Below, one piece after another: positions 22,019 through 29,422 of a DNA stretch of 60,927 bases. Below the pieces are notes generated by a model. That model did not search any database and had not been told where the DNA came from. It saw only the letters and a list, made by a program, of their open reading frames with translations. The stretch spans positions 1 through 60,927 of the forward strand of contig JAJFVA010000041.1 in assembly GCA_021371995.1 (NCBI GenBank). The letters are read 5' to 3'. This stretch comes from Methanoregulaceae archaeon. GTDB lineage: Archaea; Halobacteriota; Methanomicrobia; Methanomicrobiales; Methanospirillaceae. Each line of letters opens with the position of its first letter. Positions within the stretch are counted from its first letter, which is position 1. The translations under genes were made by a program, and so were the position numbers.

Positions 22019-22054
22019 CCGCCGTTCCCGAAGGGCGCCCCGGCGGCGGTTCAA
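22019..22054. repeat. 36-bp structured repeat, copy 1
   Basis: A GC-rich block that begins CCGCCG, has an inner CCCGAAGGG hairpin, continues through CGGCGG and ends GTTCAA. It matches copy 2 at 31640-31675 at 30 of 36 positions, and all six differences are transitions. GAAC four bases upstream can pair with GTTC near the end, closing a longer hairpin. It lies in the 311-bp gap between the UPF0173 gene and the coiled-coil operon; I see nothing else in that gap. Confidence 0.55.
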
Positions 22055-22132
22055 TGAATGATTACTATACGATCAAAGGCTCATTTTCATATTCGTCCTG
22101 TAGAAAAAAAATGAGATGTACCGGGAATCCTG

Positions 22133-22456
22133 TTACTCCTTCGCTCTGCCCTTCTCCTGCCCCTGGAGGAGGTGAAGCCTCAAAATTCCGTTACATGAGT
22201 TGCAGATATAATATTCCTGTGTCCAGCAGGTGGTGCAGGCCCATCTTCCGCACAGGGTACATTGTTTCAGCTCGGTGGAAAGGAAGGTACTGTTGCAGAG
22301 GTCGCAATGATACCGTGAAAAGCTGGAGGCATCTTTCTCAGGGGGTTCCCCCTGTTTTCTCATGACGGTAACATCGTTCCGGACGCGTGAGAAAAGGTCG
22401 GGGTCTTTTTTTGACCCCCTGGTATCACTTTTTCCCGGCTTGTTTTTCCAGAGCAT
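22133..22456 (-). CDS. Small protein with an eight-cysteine cross-brace-like zinc finger
   Basis: A 107-residue protein that I do not recognise as a named family. It has four CxxC pairs, CDLC, CTLC, CTTC and CNSC, spaced C-x2-C-x11-C-x2-C-x4-C-x2-C-x7-C-x2-C. That pattern binds two zincs in an interleaved fashion in FYVE- and RING-like fingers. The N-terminal 45 residues are basic and probably disordered, as is the tail. The start at 22456 overlaps the preceding gene by 32 nt; an ATG at 22363 would give a shorter protein that keeps the finger. Last gene of the six-gene operon. Confidence 0.65.
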   Translation of the reverse strand: MLWKNKPGKSDTRGSKKDPDLFSRVRNDVTVMRKQGEPPEKDASSFSRYHCDLCNSTFLSTELKQCTLCGRWACTTCWTQEYYICNSCNGILRLHLLQGQEKGRAKE

Positions 22457-22766
22457 CCAGCCGATCCTCCATCCCCTTCAGGCTTTCCTCCATCGATTCG
22501 GAAAAATCCTTCAGCGATGCCACCTTTGCTTCATTCGTCCCAAGGATCTGGTCCTTGGACTGCCTGAATGACTGGAGCTTTGTCCGGCTGACAAGCGACC
22601 ATTCCTCGATCATCAGCTCAAACCTGCGGTCGAGGTACTCGTCCACCCTGCTCTCCATAGGCCGGGCGAGCGATACATCCCCCTTCGCCCCCCTCCAGTA
22701 GTAGTAGATCACGAACAGGAGTAAGGCGACGATAATGACAATCAGGGCAGCCTCGAGGGGAGTCAT
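22425..22766 (-). CDS. Membrane-anchored coiled-coil protein with the YLDRR motif
   Basis: A 113-residue protein. One membrane helix lies at about residues 5-24, then comes a 36-residue block starting MESRV with core YLDRRFELMIEEWSL, then a coiled coil with heptad-like leucines to the end (MEDRLDALEKQ). The block aligns without gaps to the same block in the next two upstream genes, so the three are paralogues. No known domain is recognised. The start overlaps the previous stop by four bases. Confidence 0.7.
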   Translation of the reverse strand: MTPLEAALIVIIVALLLFVIYYYWRGAKGDVSLARPMESRVDEYLDRRFELMIEEWSLVSRTKLQSFRQSKDQILGTNEAKVASLKDFSESMEESLKGMEDRLDALEKQAGKK

Positions 22767-22987
22767 CGCTTTGCCTCCCTCAGCCGGGAGAGACGCTCTT
22801 CGAGATTATCGAGCTTTATCCCGGCACTGGTCTCGAACGACTCGATCTTCTTTGTCGTCTCCTCGATCCTACCAAGCCTGGTCTCGAAATCGCCGAGATC
22901 ATTCTGGGTTGCGAGGTCCCAGTCCTGGATCAGGTTCTTCATCCTCCGGTCCAGGTAGGCATTCATGTAGCTGTCCATGCCGACCAT
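22763..22987 (-). CDS. Short soluble coiled-coil protein with the YLDRR motif
   Basis: A 74-residue protein made almost only of the shared block (MDSYM, then YLDRRMKNLIQDWDL) and a coiled coil (LDNLEERLSRLREAKR). It has no membrane segment. It is the minimal member of the three paralogues. Its ATG shares one base with the TAA stop of the upstream gene, and its stop overlaps the next start by four bases. This tight coupling argues for a fixed stoichiometry or a common complex. Function unknown. Confidence 0.7.
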   Translation of the reverse strand: MVGMDSYMNAYLDRRMKNLIQDWDLATQNDLGDFETRLGRIEETTKKIESFETSAGIKLDNLEERLSRLREAKR

Positions 22988-23301
22988 TACCTGACCTCCA
23001 GCTCGCGGATCCCCGCTTCAAGAGCGGCCGCCCGCTTATCGATCTCATCCCTGCCCCTCTCGAGATTCCGTATTTCGGTCGTCACCATGTCCAGCCTGTC
23101 ATCGAGATCATCAAGATTGTGGATGGTGATGAGCCCCCACTCGCTGATGATCGCGGACATATGGGCGTCGAAATACCGGTCGAGGCTCTTATCCATGGTG
23201 GGAAGTTTTGCGTCAATGGTTCCGGGAATCGCCATCAGGGATTCCTTGAATGAGGATTTCTTTGCAGTCTCTGCAGGTGCGTTCTCAAACATCATGGTCA
23301 C
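22987..23301 (-). CDS. Soluble coiled-coil protein with a variant of the YLDRR motif
   Basis: A 104-residue protein. After an N-terminal linker of about 35 residues, the shared block reads MDKSLDRYFDAHMSAIISEW, followed by a helical coiled-coil tail (IDKRAAALEAGIRELEVR). No membrane helix. It is the most divergent of the three paralogues, with DAH in place of DRR. An internal ATG at 23295 is a possible alternative start. It overlaps its upstream neighbour by four bases. Confidence 0.68.
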   Translation of the reverse strand: MTMMFENAPAETAKKSSFKESLMAIPGTIDAKLPTMDKSLDRYFDAHMSAIISEWGLITIHNLDDLDDRLDMVTTEIRNLERGRDEIDKRAAALEAGIRELEVR

Positions 23302-23714
23302 CCAATTTTCTTCTCCTCATCTTTGATCTTCTCGACCATCCGGTCAAGCTTTGTGATGGTCACCTTGTTCTCGAGCCGCTCGATCCTTTTATCCACCGCA
23401 CTGTGCTTTGCAAAGATATCGGTGGTTAAGGCAACATTCTCCTCGTCGAGAGTCCGTATCTCCGCCATCTGTTCGGGGGAGACGCGGAAGAACGGGGTCC
23501 CCCGCTGTGCCATCTCGGCCTTCATCAGGTTGAGCTTCTCCTTCTCGAGATCGATCTCGGCAAGCCTCGGGGTGTTCCTCCACAGCCGGATCTCCTTGAT
23601 CATGAAGTACACGATGATGAGGATGATGACGAGAAGGATAACCCAGAAGACCGACTGGAACCATGCCCAGTAGGGAGAAGTTGAGGTAACTACAATTTCC
23701 GTTTCATTTGCCAC
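23298..23714 (-). CDS. Membrane-anchored coiled-coil protein
   Basis: A 138-residue protein with a short N-terminal segment, one strong membrane helix at about residues 18-42, then a long charged helix ending in a coiled coil (KRIERLENKVTITKLDRM). It lacks the YLDRR block of the three genes that follow. Topology suggests a short external N-terminus and a cytoplasmic coiled coil able to recruit the soluble coiled-coil partners. Function unknown. It lies 19 nt after the first gene of the operon. Confidence 0.68.
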   Translation of the reverse strand: MANETEIVVTSTSPYWAWFQSVFWVILLVIILIIVYFMIKEIRLWRNTPRLAEIDLEKEKLNLMKAEMAQRGTPFFRVSPEQMAEIRTLDEENVALTTDIFAKHSAVDKRIERLENKVTITKLDRMVEKIKDEEKKIG

Positions 23715-23733
23715 AGGTCATTTCCCCCGAAAA

Positions 23734-24225
23734 TTATAGTTCCTTGCCGCCCTTTTTCGGGGTGACCTTTCCTGCTACGTCCTTTGCACCCTTCTCAACG
23801 GTTTTCCCTGCTTTGGTTGCCCCTTCCTTCACGGTCCCGCCGGCCTTTGTTGCACCTTCTTTGACGGCGCCACCGGCCTTGACCGCACCCTCCTTGACGG
23901 CCCCGCCGGCTTTTGTGGCTCCTTTGGTGATCTTCTCCATCCAGGTGACCTTTCGTATCACGGAGATGGTATCGCCCTCGGCAACACCCAGCGATGCCAT
24001 ATCTTCAGGTGAGAGCATGATGACCGACTTGTCTACCATCTTGTCGCCATACCCGGTGACTGCGACCGTCTTTGTCTTCTGTTCCCAGACTGTCGGATAC
24101 TGGGCGAGGAGCAGTGCCTCCCCTTCTTTCGCGCCGATCATTGGCAGGACTGTCTCATGGACCCGGGCCCGTCCATGACTCGGAAACGTCCGTACCTTTA
24201 CCTTTAACGTAACTGATCCTTCCAT
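23734..24225 (-). CDS. Double-psi-barrel-like protein with 11-residue amphipathic repeats
   Basis: First gene of the operon, about 163 residues. The N-terminal 95 residues look like a double-psi beta barrel. The two half-motifs are GRARVHETVLPMIGAKEGEA and LSPEDMASLGVAEGDTISV, the layout seen in the N-domains of VAT/Cdc48 and in FwdD-type molybdopterin-dinucleotide domains. It then carries about five 11-residue repeats of the form GATKAGGAVKE, as in LEA proteins and synuclein, and a basic tail. The ATG at 24225 fits a TTAATA element near 24251; an in-frame ATG at 24243 adds six residues. The fold call is by eye. Confidence 0.65.
   Translation of the reverse strand: MEGSVTLKVKVRTFPSHGRARVHETVLPMIGAKEGEALLLAQYPTVWEQKTKTVAVTGYGDKMVDKSVIMLSPEDMASLGVAEGDTISVIRKVTWMEKITKGATKAGGAVKEGAVKAGGAVKEGATKAGGTVKEGATKAGKTVEKGAKDVAGKVTPKKGGKEL
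23764..23925 (-). repeat. Tandem 33-bp repeats encoding 11-residue amphipathic units
   Basis: About five in-frame units inside the preceding gene encode GATKAGGAVKE, GAVKAGGAVKE, GATKAGGTVKE, GATKAGKTVEK and a degenerate last unit. Neighbouring units differ mainly at third positions, which suggests purifying selection on the protein and not very recent slippage. Confidence 0.75.
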
Positions 24226-24397
24226 AGCAGTCACAACTAGCATCTCATACTATTAATGCTTTATTCCGTCTACCGCCGGGAAACCTGTACATCTCTGGAA
24301 AGGGTATATAACTGGTAATCAAAAAGGAGAGAAATTGTATTATTGGGGCTTTGATACGGATTTCGATTCTGGGAGAGCCCTCATAATTCTATAGAGT

Positions 24398-24415
24398 AAA
24401 AAAAATTGAAAAAAA
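24398..24415 (-). terminator. Double oligo-T terminator of fae-hps
   Basis: On the minus strand, directly after the stop codon at 24416, come runs of seven and eight T residues separated by three bases. This is a strong archaeal U-tract terminator. Confidence 0.6.
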
Positions 24416-25597
24416 TCAGAAGTCAGTCATCACCCTGAACTGGTCGATCTCTTCCCGGTTCAGCTGTTCAAGGAAGAGATCGGCAGCAGTATGCACATCC
24501 TTGCTCGCCGTGATTGCCCGGCCTACCACGATAATATCGGCTCCGGATTTCACCGCGGCCTTCACGACATCGACCCGGATACCGCCCGCAGTTGCGACAA
24601 GAAGTTTTCCTCCTGCGGCCTTTTTGAGTGCCGGAATGTCGCCCCATGCATGGGCGGTGTCCTCGGCATCGATCGCCCGGTGGAGCTCCACGATATCGGG
24701 CTTGACCTTCAGGCTCTTTATGACCTTCACCGGGTCAGCCACGTTCAGCATGTCAATAACAGAGTAAATCCCTGTCTTCTTCGCCTCGGCAATGGCCTTT
24801 TCCAGGGTTGAGACAGGGGCAAGCCCGGAGATGACGACCGCATCGGCGGAAGAGTCTGCTGCCATCCGGGCCTCGAGGTTGCCGGTGTCAAGGATCTTCA
24901 TGTCAGCGATGATGAACGCATTCGGCCGGAGCTTCCGGATCTCTGAGATGACATCGAGCCCGAACTTCTTGATGAGGGGCGTCCCGGCTTCGATGATCAG
25001 GTGGTCGTTATCCGGGAGCTCGGAGAGCACGGAAGCGACACGGTTCATGTCCACGAGGTCCAGTGCCACCTGCAGGTAGGGAGGGTCCCAGAGCCGCTGG
25101 ACCTTGAAGCCCATGACAGCATGGGTCGACCGGTCTTTTTCAAAGAGCAGCGTCTTTGTGTCGGGGAAGCCGTCCATGGCCCTCCTGAGCGCAAGTTTCA
25201 TGGCGCCATAATTGTACCGGTAGATCCTGTTGTAGTCCGCAGCCCCCGGCCCGAGATAGACACTCGCAAGCACAACGAGCGACTCAACATCGCAGCTGGA
25301 AAAAATACCCTCTTCCACCGAGTCGGCTACCGCCTTTGCCACCGCTGCCTGGACCGGCCCGAACATCTCCCGGATCTGCGTATCCTTTTTCAGCGTGACC
25401 TTCGGGATGACCAGGGTTGCCGGCTTTGTAAGGAGGTTAGGCCGGACCACCGCCAGAAGCGGGGTATGGCCGGCCGAGAGCTCCGAGAGGGCGTTTGCAA
25501 ACGCCATCCCGACAGGCCCCTCCTTGTCACCGATTACGAGGTCAATATGGGCGAGTTCAGGGCCGTCTCCTACGAGTGCTTCACCAATGAAATACAT
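24416..25597 (-). CDS. fae-hps: Bifunctional formaldehyde-activating enzyme / 3-hexulose-6-phosphate synthase
   Basis: A 393-residue fusion. Residues 1 to about 160 are Fae: the catalytic His lies in ELAHIDLVIGDKEGPVG, and LLTKPATLVIPKVTLK follows. From about 165 comes the Hps (orotidine-decarboxylase-like barrel) part, with DLVDMNR, ADMKILDTGNLEA and ATAGGIRVD. Fae couples formaldehyde to tetrahydromethanopterin. In methanogens that lack other routes, Hps works in reverse, turning hexulose phosphate into ribulose 5-phosphate and formaldehyde, which Fae captures. So it serves pentose supply here rather than formaldehyde fixation (family knowledge). Monocistronic, with a strong U-tract terminator. 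Confidence 0.96.
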   Translation of the reverse strand: MYFIGEALVGDGPELAHIDLVIGDKEGPVGMAFANALSELSAGHTPLLAVVRPNLLTKPATLVIPKVTLKKDTQIREMFGPVQAAVAKAVADSVEEGIFSSCDVESLVVLASVYLGPGAADYNRIYRYNYGAMKLALRRAMDGFPDTKTLLFEKDRSTHAVMGFKVQRLWDPPYLQVALDLVDMNRVASVLSELPDNDHLIIEAGTPLIKKFGLDVISEIRKLRPNAFIIADMKILDTGNLEARMAADSSADAVVISGLAPVSTLEKAIAEAKKTGIYSVIDMLNVADPVKVIKSLKVKPDIVELHRAIDAEDTAHAWGDIPALKKAAGGKLLVATAGGIRVDVVKAAVKSGADIIVVGRAITASKDVHTAADLFLEQLNREEIDQFRVMTDF

Positions 25598-25784
25598 ATG
25601 ATACCCTTTTCCTGCCTACTAGGTTTGGGATAGTGACTTAAAAAGCCCGCTGATGGATCGGGGAAAAACCCATCATACGGGTACGGGGAAACCCCGGGAT
25701 ACATTCGAAAATTCAGTGAACGGATAATGGAAACGACAGAATAAAAGCACCAAAACATCCGGATTTCAGGATCATGGAGAAATG

Positions 25785-25944
25785 TGGGGTCGGTGAGATT
25801 TGAACTCACGATCGACGGGTCTCTCCGACATGCGTCAGTGCTCCAACGGATCATCATCTCTTATCAGGAGACCCATTGCTCATCATTCACACGACGCGAA
25901 AGACCGCTGGAGCCCGTCGCCATTCCGGACTAGGCCACGACCCC
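25785..25944 (-). tRNA. tRNA-Trp (CCA) with an 86-nt intron
   Basis: Exon 1 is 25944-25907 (38 nt, ending after position 37) and exon 2 is 25820-25785 (36 nt, no CCA encoded). The acceptor GGGGTCG pairs with CGACCCC, and the anticodon stem ACGGG pairs with CCCGT around the loop CTCCAGA, with anticodon CCA. The T arm is GTGAG-TTCAAAT-CTCAC. The intron 25906-25821 sits at the canonical archaeal 37/38 site and must be removed by the splicing endonuclease. The intron is itself a guide RNA (separate entry). Confidence 0.93.
25821..25906 (-). ncRNA. Box C/D guide RNA inside the tRNA-Trp intron
   Basis: Read on the minus strand: box C ATGATGA (25886-25880), 12-nt guide, box D' CTGA (25867-25864), 6-nt gap, box C' ATGATGA (25857-25851), 12-nt guide, box D CTGA (25838-25835). 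By the N+5 rule the D guide places its fifth base opposite C34 of the same tRNA, with ten pairs. The D' guide places its fifth base opposite C39, with nine pairs. Both pairings run across the exon/intron junctions, so the target is the unspliced precursor. The tRNA-Trp intron of Haloferax guides 2'-O-methylation of positions 34 and 39 in the same way. Confidence 0.9.
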
Positions 25945-26033
25945 TCAGCCGTATTAAGGTCGCATTGTGCCGATTTAATGGTTATGCATTGGAATCAGTA
26001 ATCATATATCCTGCAAAATCCTCATTTGTTAAG

Positions 26034-27734
26034 ATGGATCCCCGGAGCTACGATTGCGGTATCTCGACTCATCCTCTTCTCGGCCTCACCATTGGTGAAA
26101 TGCTCAACCTGGTCTCAGCACACTTCCCGGAAACAGAAGCTGTTGTCTCGGTCCACCAGGATATCAGGTGGACCTACCGGGAACTCCTCTCCCGGGTAAA
26201 CGGCCTTGCAAAGGGGCTGATGGCACTGGGAGTTGAGAAGGGTGACAGGGTAGGAATCTGGGCAATGAACTATGCCGAATGGATTGTCGTTCAGTTCGCC
26301 ACGGCAAAGATTGGCGCCATCATGGTGAATATCAACCCGGCTTACCGGACATACGAACTGGAATACGTGTTAAAGCAGGCAGAAATCCAGACCCTGATAG
26401 TCCAGGGCAGATTCAAGACTTCGGATTATGTCGGGATGTTTTATGAGGCATGTCCTGAGGCATACGAGTCGCGCCCCGGAAAGCTGAACTCCGAAAAGTT
26501 TCCGTTCCTGAAAAATGTGGTCTTTATCGGCGATATCACCTATAATGGCATGTATACCTGGCCGGACCTGGTGAAATCAGGGGAGAAGATCAGCAATGAC
26601 GAGCTGGTCGCCCGCGGGGAGATGCTTGATTTTGATGATGCCATCAACATCCAGTACACCAGCGGTACGACAGGATTTCCAAAAGGGGTCGTTCTCACCC
26701 ATCACAGTGTTCTCAATAACGGATATATCATAGGGGAGGGGATGGGTTTTTCGGAAAAAGACCGCCTCTGCATCCCGGTCCCGTTCTACCATTGTTTCGG
26801 GATGGTCCTCTCAAACCTTGCATGCATGACCCACGGATCGACCATGGTACTCCCTTCGCCTACTTTTAATGTCGAGGATGTACTGAAAACCGTGGAGCAG
26901 GAGCGATGCACGGCCCTTCACGGTGTCCCTACCATGTTCATTGCCGAGCTGACCCATCCGGACTTTCCGAACTACTCCATGCAGTCGTTAAGGACCGGGA
27001 TCATGGCCGGATCTCCCTGCCCGATTGAGGTGATGAAGGAAGTGAACCGGAAGATGAACATGTCCGAGATTGTGATCGTATACGGACAGACCGAGACCTC
27101 TCCCGGGGTCACCATGACGACGACAAAGGATCCTGTCGAGCGGCGTGTCTCCACGGTGGGAAGGGTCTTTCCCCATACCGAACTGAAGATCGTCGACCCA
27201 AAGAGCGGGAAGGTGCTCCCGCGGGGAGAGATTGGCGAGATCTGCGCCAGGGGGTATTGCGTGATGAAATGCTACTACAACAACCCGAGCGCAACCCACG
27301 CAACCCTTGACAATAATGACTGGAACCATACCGGCGATCTTGGCACGATGGATGACGAAGGCTACGTGAAGATTGTCGGCCGGCTGAAGGACATGGTTAT
27401 CCGGGGCGGGGAGAATATCTACCCCCGCGAGATCGAGGAATTCCTCCATCATCACCCGAAGGTGGCCGATGTCTACGTTATCGGGGTTCCGGATGTAAAA
27501 TACGGGGAGGAACTGATGGCCTGGGTTATGCCAAAGGAAGGAGTTCTGGTGAGTGAGGAGGAGATCAAGGAATTCTGCCAGGGAAAGATCGCCCACTACA
27601 AGATACCCCGCTATGTGAAATTCGTGACAGGATTTCCCATGAGTGTGACCGGAAAGATCCAGAAGTTCAGGATGCGGGAGGTATCGATACAGGAACTGCA
27701 TCTTGAAGAAGTCTCCCATATCGAGACGGCATAA
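26034..27734 (+). CDS. AMP-forming acyl-CoA synthetase (FadD/medium-chain type)
   Basis: A 566-residue adenylate-forming enzyme. It has P-loop [12 protein letters not shown], motif [28 protein letters not shown] and the C-terminal catalytic Lys in VTGKIQKF. N-terminal [19 protein letters not shown] resembles FadD-like ligases rather than acetyl-CoA synthetase. It activates a carboxylic acid to acyl-AMP and then acyl-CoA. In methanogens the substrate is unknown; assimilation of branched or aromatic acids is a possibility. The start is ATG at 26034; the frame is open upstream but runs through the tRNA-Trp gene, so earlier starts are excluded. Confidence 0.88.
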   Translation: MDPRSYDCGISTHPLLGLTIGEMLNLVSAHFPETEAVVSVHQDIRWTYRELLSRVNGLAKGLMALGVEKGDRVGIWAMNYAEWIVVQFATAKIGAIMVNINPAYRTYELEYVLKQAEIQTLIVQGRFKTSDYVGMFYEACPEAYESRPGKLNSEKFPFLKNVVFIGDITYNGMYTWPDLVKSGEKISNDELVARGEMLDFDDAINIQYTSGTTGFPKGVVLTHHSVLNNGYIIGEGMGFSEKDRLCIPVPFYHCFGMVLSNLACMTHGSTMVLPSPTFNVEDVLKTVEQERCTALHGVPTMFIAELTHPDFPNYSMQSLRTGIMAGSPCPIEVMKEVNRKMNMSEIVIVYGQTETSPGVTMTTTKDPVERRVSTVGRVFPHTELKIVDPKSGKVLPRGEIGEICARGYCVMKCYYNNPSATHATLDNNDWNHTGDLGTMDDEGYVKIVGRLKDMVIRGGENIYPREIEEFLHHHPKVADVYVIGVPDVKYGEELMAWVMPKEGVLVSEEEIKEFCQGKIAHYKIPRYVKFVTGFPMSVTGKIQKFRMREVSIQELHLEEVSHIETA

Positions 27735-28096
27735 AAAGAGGGTATAGCGGGGATCGACCTGTATTTTCCATTTATGGCGAATCCTTTCCCCATTCTCGTG
27801 CTCTTTTGGGTTACGACTTTGGCTCACCCCAGCCGGTTTGGCCTCCCCATGATGAGATACGGTCGGAAGCATTCATCGGAAAAAGGCCTCTTCGTCATTT
27901 CTGTGCCTGGTAACTTTTCTTGTGCCGATTTCCAGACTCATAGCAATGACACATTTCATTCGAAAATTCATTTTGGATATTGGGTAAAAAATTTGTTCCA
28001 ATTCCAAACTATTCCTGTTCTTCCTTAATTTACCCGCTACCGCATCCTGGTTGCAGTCTGACCTTTTTTTCCGGGTGAGGGATAAATTGCGTAAGC
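27735..28096. other. Intergenic stretch with no recognisable gene
   Basis: Between the convergent acyl-CoA synthetase and deaminase genes. The right half is richer in A+T than its surroundings and has several T-runs that could end transcription from both sides. I looked for box C/D elements and hairpins and found no convincing RNA. Open frames here have no family resemblance. Confidence 0.45.
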
Positions 28097-29422
28097 TCAG
28101 GCAGTTCCTGTCCTTTTTACCAGGTCAGCGGCCACGGCTGATGCTTCGCAAAGGACCTCGTCTTCGCCGGGGATGTACCTGTCCAGCATCAGCACGCTTC
28201 CCTGGCAGATTACCGTTGTGACTGCAGATCCGGTGCATGAATACACGGCGTTTGAGCTGATGCTGTGAAGCGGGGTATTGCAGACTGCGTTACGGTCGAG
28301 AAGTATGATATCGGCAGGTTTGCCGGGCGCCAGGATCCCGCTTCCAAGCCCGAGAGCCCGGGCTCCACCCATGGTTGCCGCAGAGAGCATCTCAAAAGCA
28401 GGTAAAAGCGTCGGAGAGTTCCAGAAAAATTTCTGGAGGAGGGCACCGATCTTCATCTCCTCGAACAGGTCGAGGTTATTGTTCGATGAACAGCCATCGG
28501 TCCCAAGCGAGACATTGACCCCGGCCTCCCTGAGCCAGTGGTAGGGCATTGCCCGGTTCACGGCAAGTTTCATGTTACTTGCCGGGTTGTAAGCGACCGA
28601 GACCCCCCGTTTTCCGAGAAGTGCGCATTCATCCCTGTCAAGCCAGCAGCAGTGGGCGGCCACCGTCCGGGGAGTGAGGATGCCGCACCGGTCGAGGAGT
28701 TGCGGCGGTCGCACCCCCCATACCTTCACGGAATCGGCCACTTCCTGTTCGGTCTCGGAGAGGTGGATATGTATCCCGATCCCCTCATCCTCGCTGTATC
28801 CGGCAAGCCATTTGAGACCTTCCTCCGAAACCGTGTAGATCGCATGGGGTCCTGCTCCTGCCTTTATTCTTGGGTTATTCAGGGATTTGACATGCCGGAC
28901 AAACCGTTCGGTTGCCCTGATCTCGTGCTCCCGTTTTTCATCATTACCGAGATCGATGAATCCGTATGTGAGGACCGCACGGACTCCTGCATCTTCCACT
29001 GCGCGGGCGGCATCCTCCATGAAGAAATACATGTCGTGGAAGGAGGTAGTACCGGTCCTGATCATCTCAAGGCACGCAAGCCGTGTGCCCCAGTAGACGT
29101 CATTCCCGGTCAGATGGGCTTCAAGAGGCCAGATCTTTTCGGAGAGCCACTGCTGCAGGGGCATATCATCAGCAAATCCCCGGAGCAGGGTCATTGCGGC
29201 ATGGGTATGGGTATTGACGAGACCGGGGAGGGCAATCGAGCGTGTCCCGTCGACAAGGTATTCAGCCTCGCCCCTGAATTTCCGGCCGGCGCCCGGTCCG
29301 GCAGCAACAATAAAACCCTCTTTGCTGACGCATATATCGATCACTCCCTCCCCGGTAAGGGCTCCCTCTATCAGGAGGGATCCCGGTTTTTCCGGGAAGC
29401 CTTCGGGGCAGACTGGTTTCAT
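28097..29422 (-). CDS. mtaD: Methylthioadenosine / S-adenosylhomocysteine / 5'-deoxyadenosine deaminase
   Basis: A 441-residue amidohydrolase. The first metal motif is NTHTHAAMTLLRG, further ligands lie in GIHIHLSETE and AAHCCWLD, and the last Asp is in LGTDGCSSNNNLD. In methanogens the related DadD deaminates 5'-deoxyadenosine, methylthioadenosine and S-adenosylhomocysteine, clearing by-products of radical-SAM and methylation chemistry. It overlaps the upstream phosphorylase gene by four bases, so the deaminated product can pass to the next enzyme. The exact preferred substrate cannot be read from the sequence. Confidence 0.9.
   Translation of the reverse strand: MKPVCPEGFPEKPGSLLIEGALTGEGVIDICVSKEGFIVAAGPGAGRKFRGEAEYLVDGTRSIALPGLVNTHTHAAMTLLRGFADDMPLQQWLSEKIWPLEAHLTGNDVYWGTRLACLEMIRTGTTSFHDMYFFMEDAARAVEDAGVRAVLTYGFIDLGNDEKREHEIRATERFVRHVKSLNNPRIKAGAGPHAIYTVSEEGLKWLAGYSEDEGIGIHIHLSETEQEVADSVKVWGVRPPQLLDRCGILTPRTVAAHCCWLDRDECALLGKRGVSVAYNPASNMKLAVNRAMPYHWLREAGVNVSLGTDGCSSNNNLDLFEEMKIGALLQKFFWNSPTLLPAFEMLSAATMGGARALGLGSGILAPGKPADIILLDRNAVCNTPLHSISSNAVYSCTGSAVTTVICQGSVLMLDRYIPGEDEVLCEASAVAADLVKRTGTA

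Noticed and set aside
21191-22054. Open frame on the minus strand opposite the UPF0173 gene
   Set aside because: It spans the antisense of a clear hydrolase and ends in the repeat region; no motif.
26988-27872. Long open frame on the minus strand
   Set aside because: It lies wholly opposite the acyl-CoA synthetase coding region and its translation has no domain or hydrophobicity pattern; it reflects the high G+C of the sense gene.
27774-28028. 84-residue frame on the plus strand after the acyl-CoA synthetase
   Set aside because: A+T-rich, no start signals, codon use unlike neighbours, and it overlaps likely terminators.
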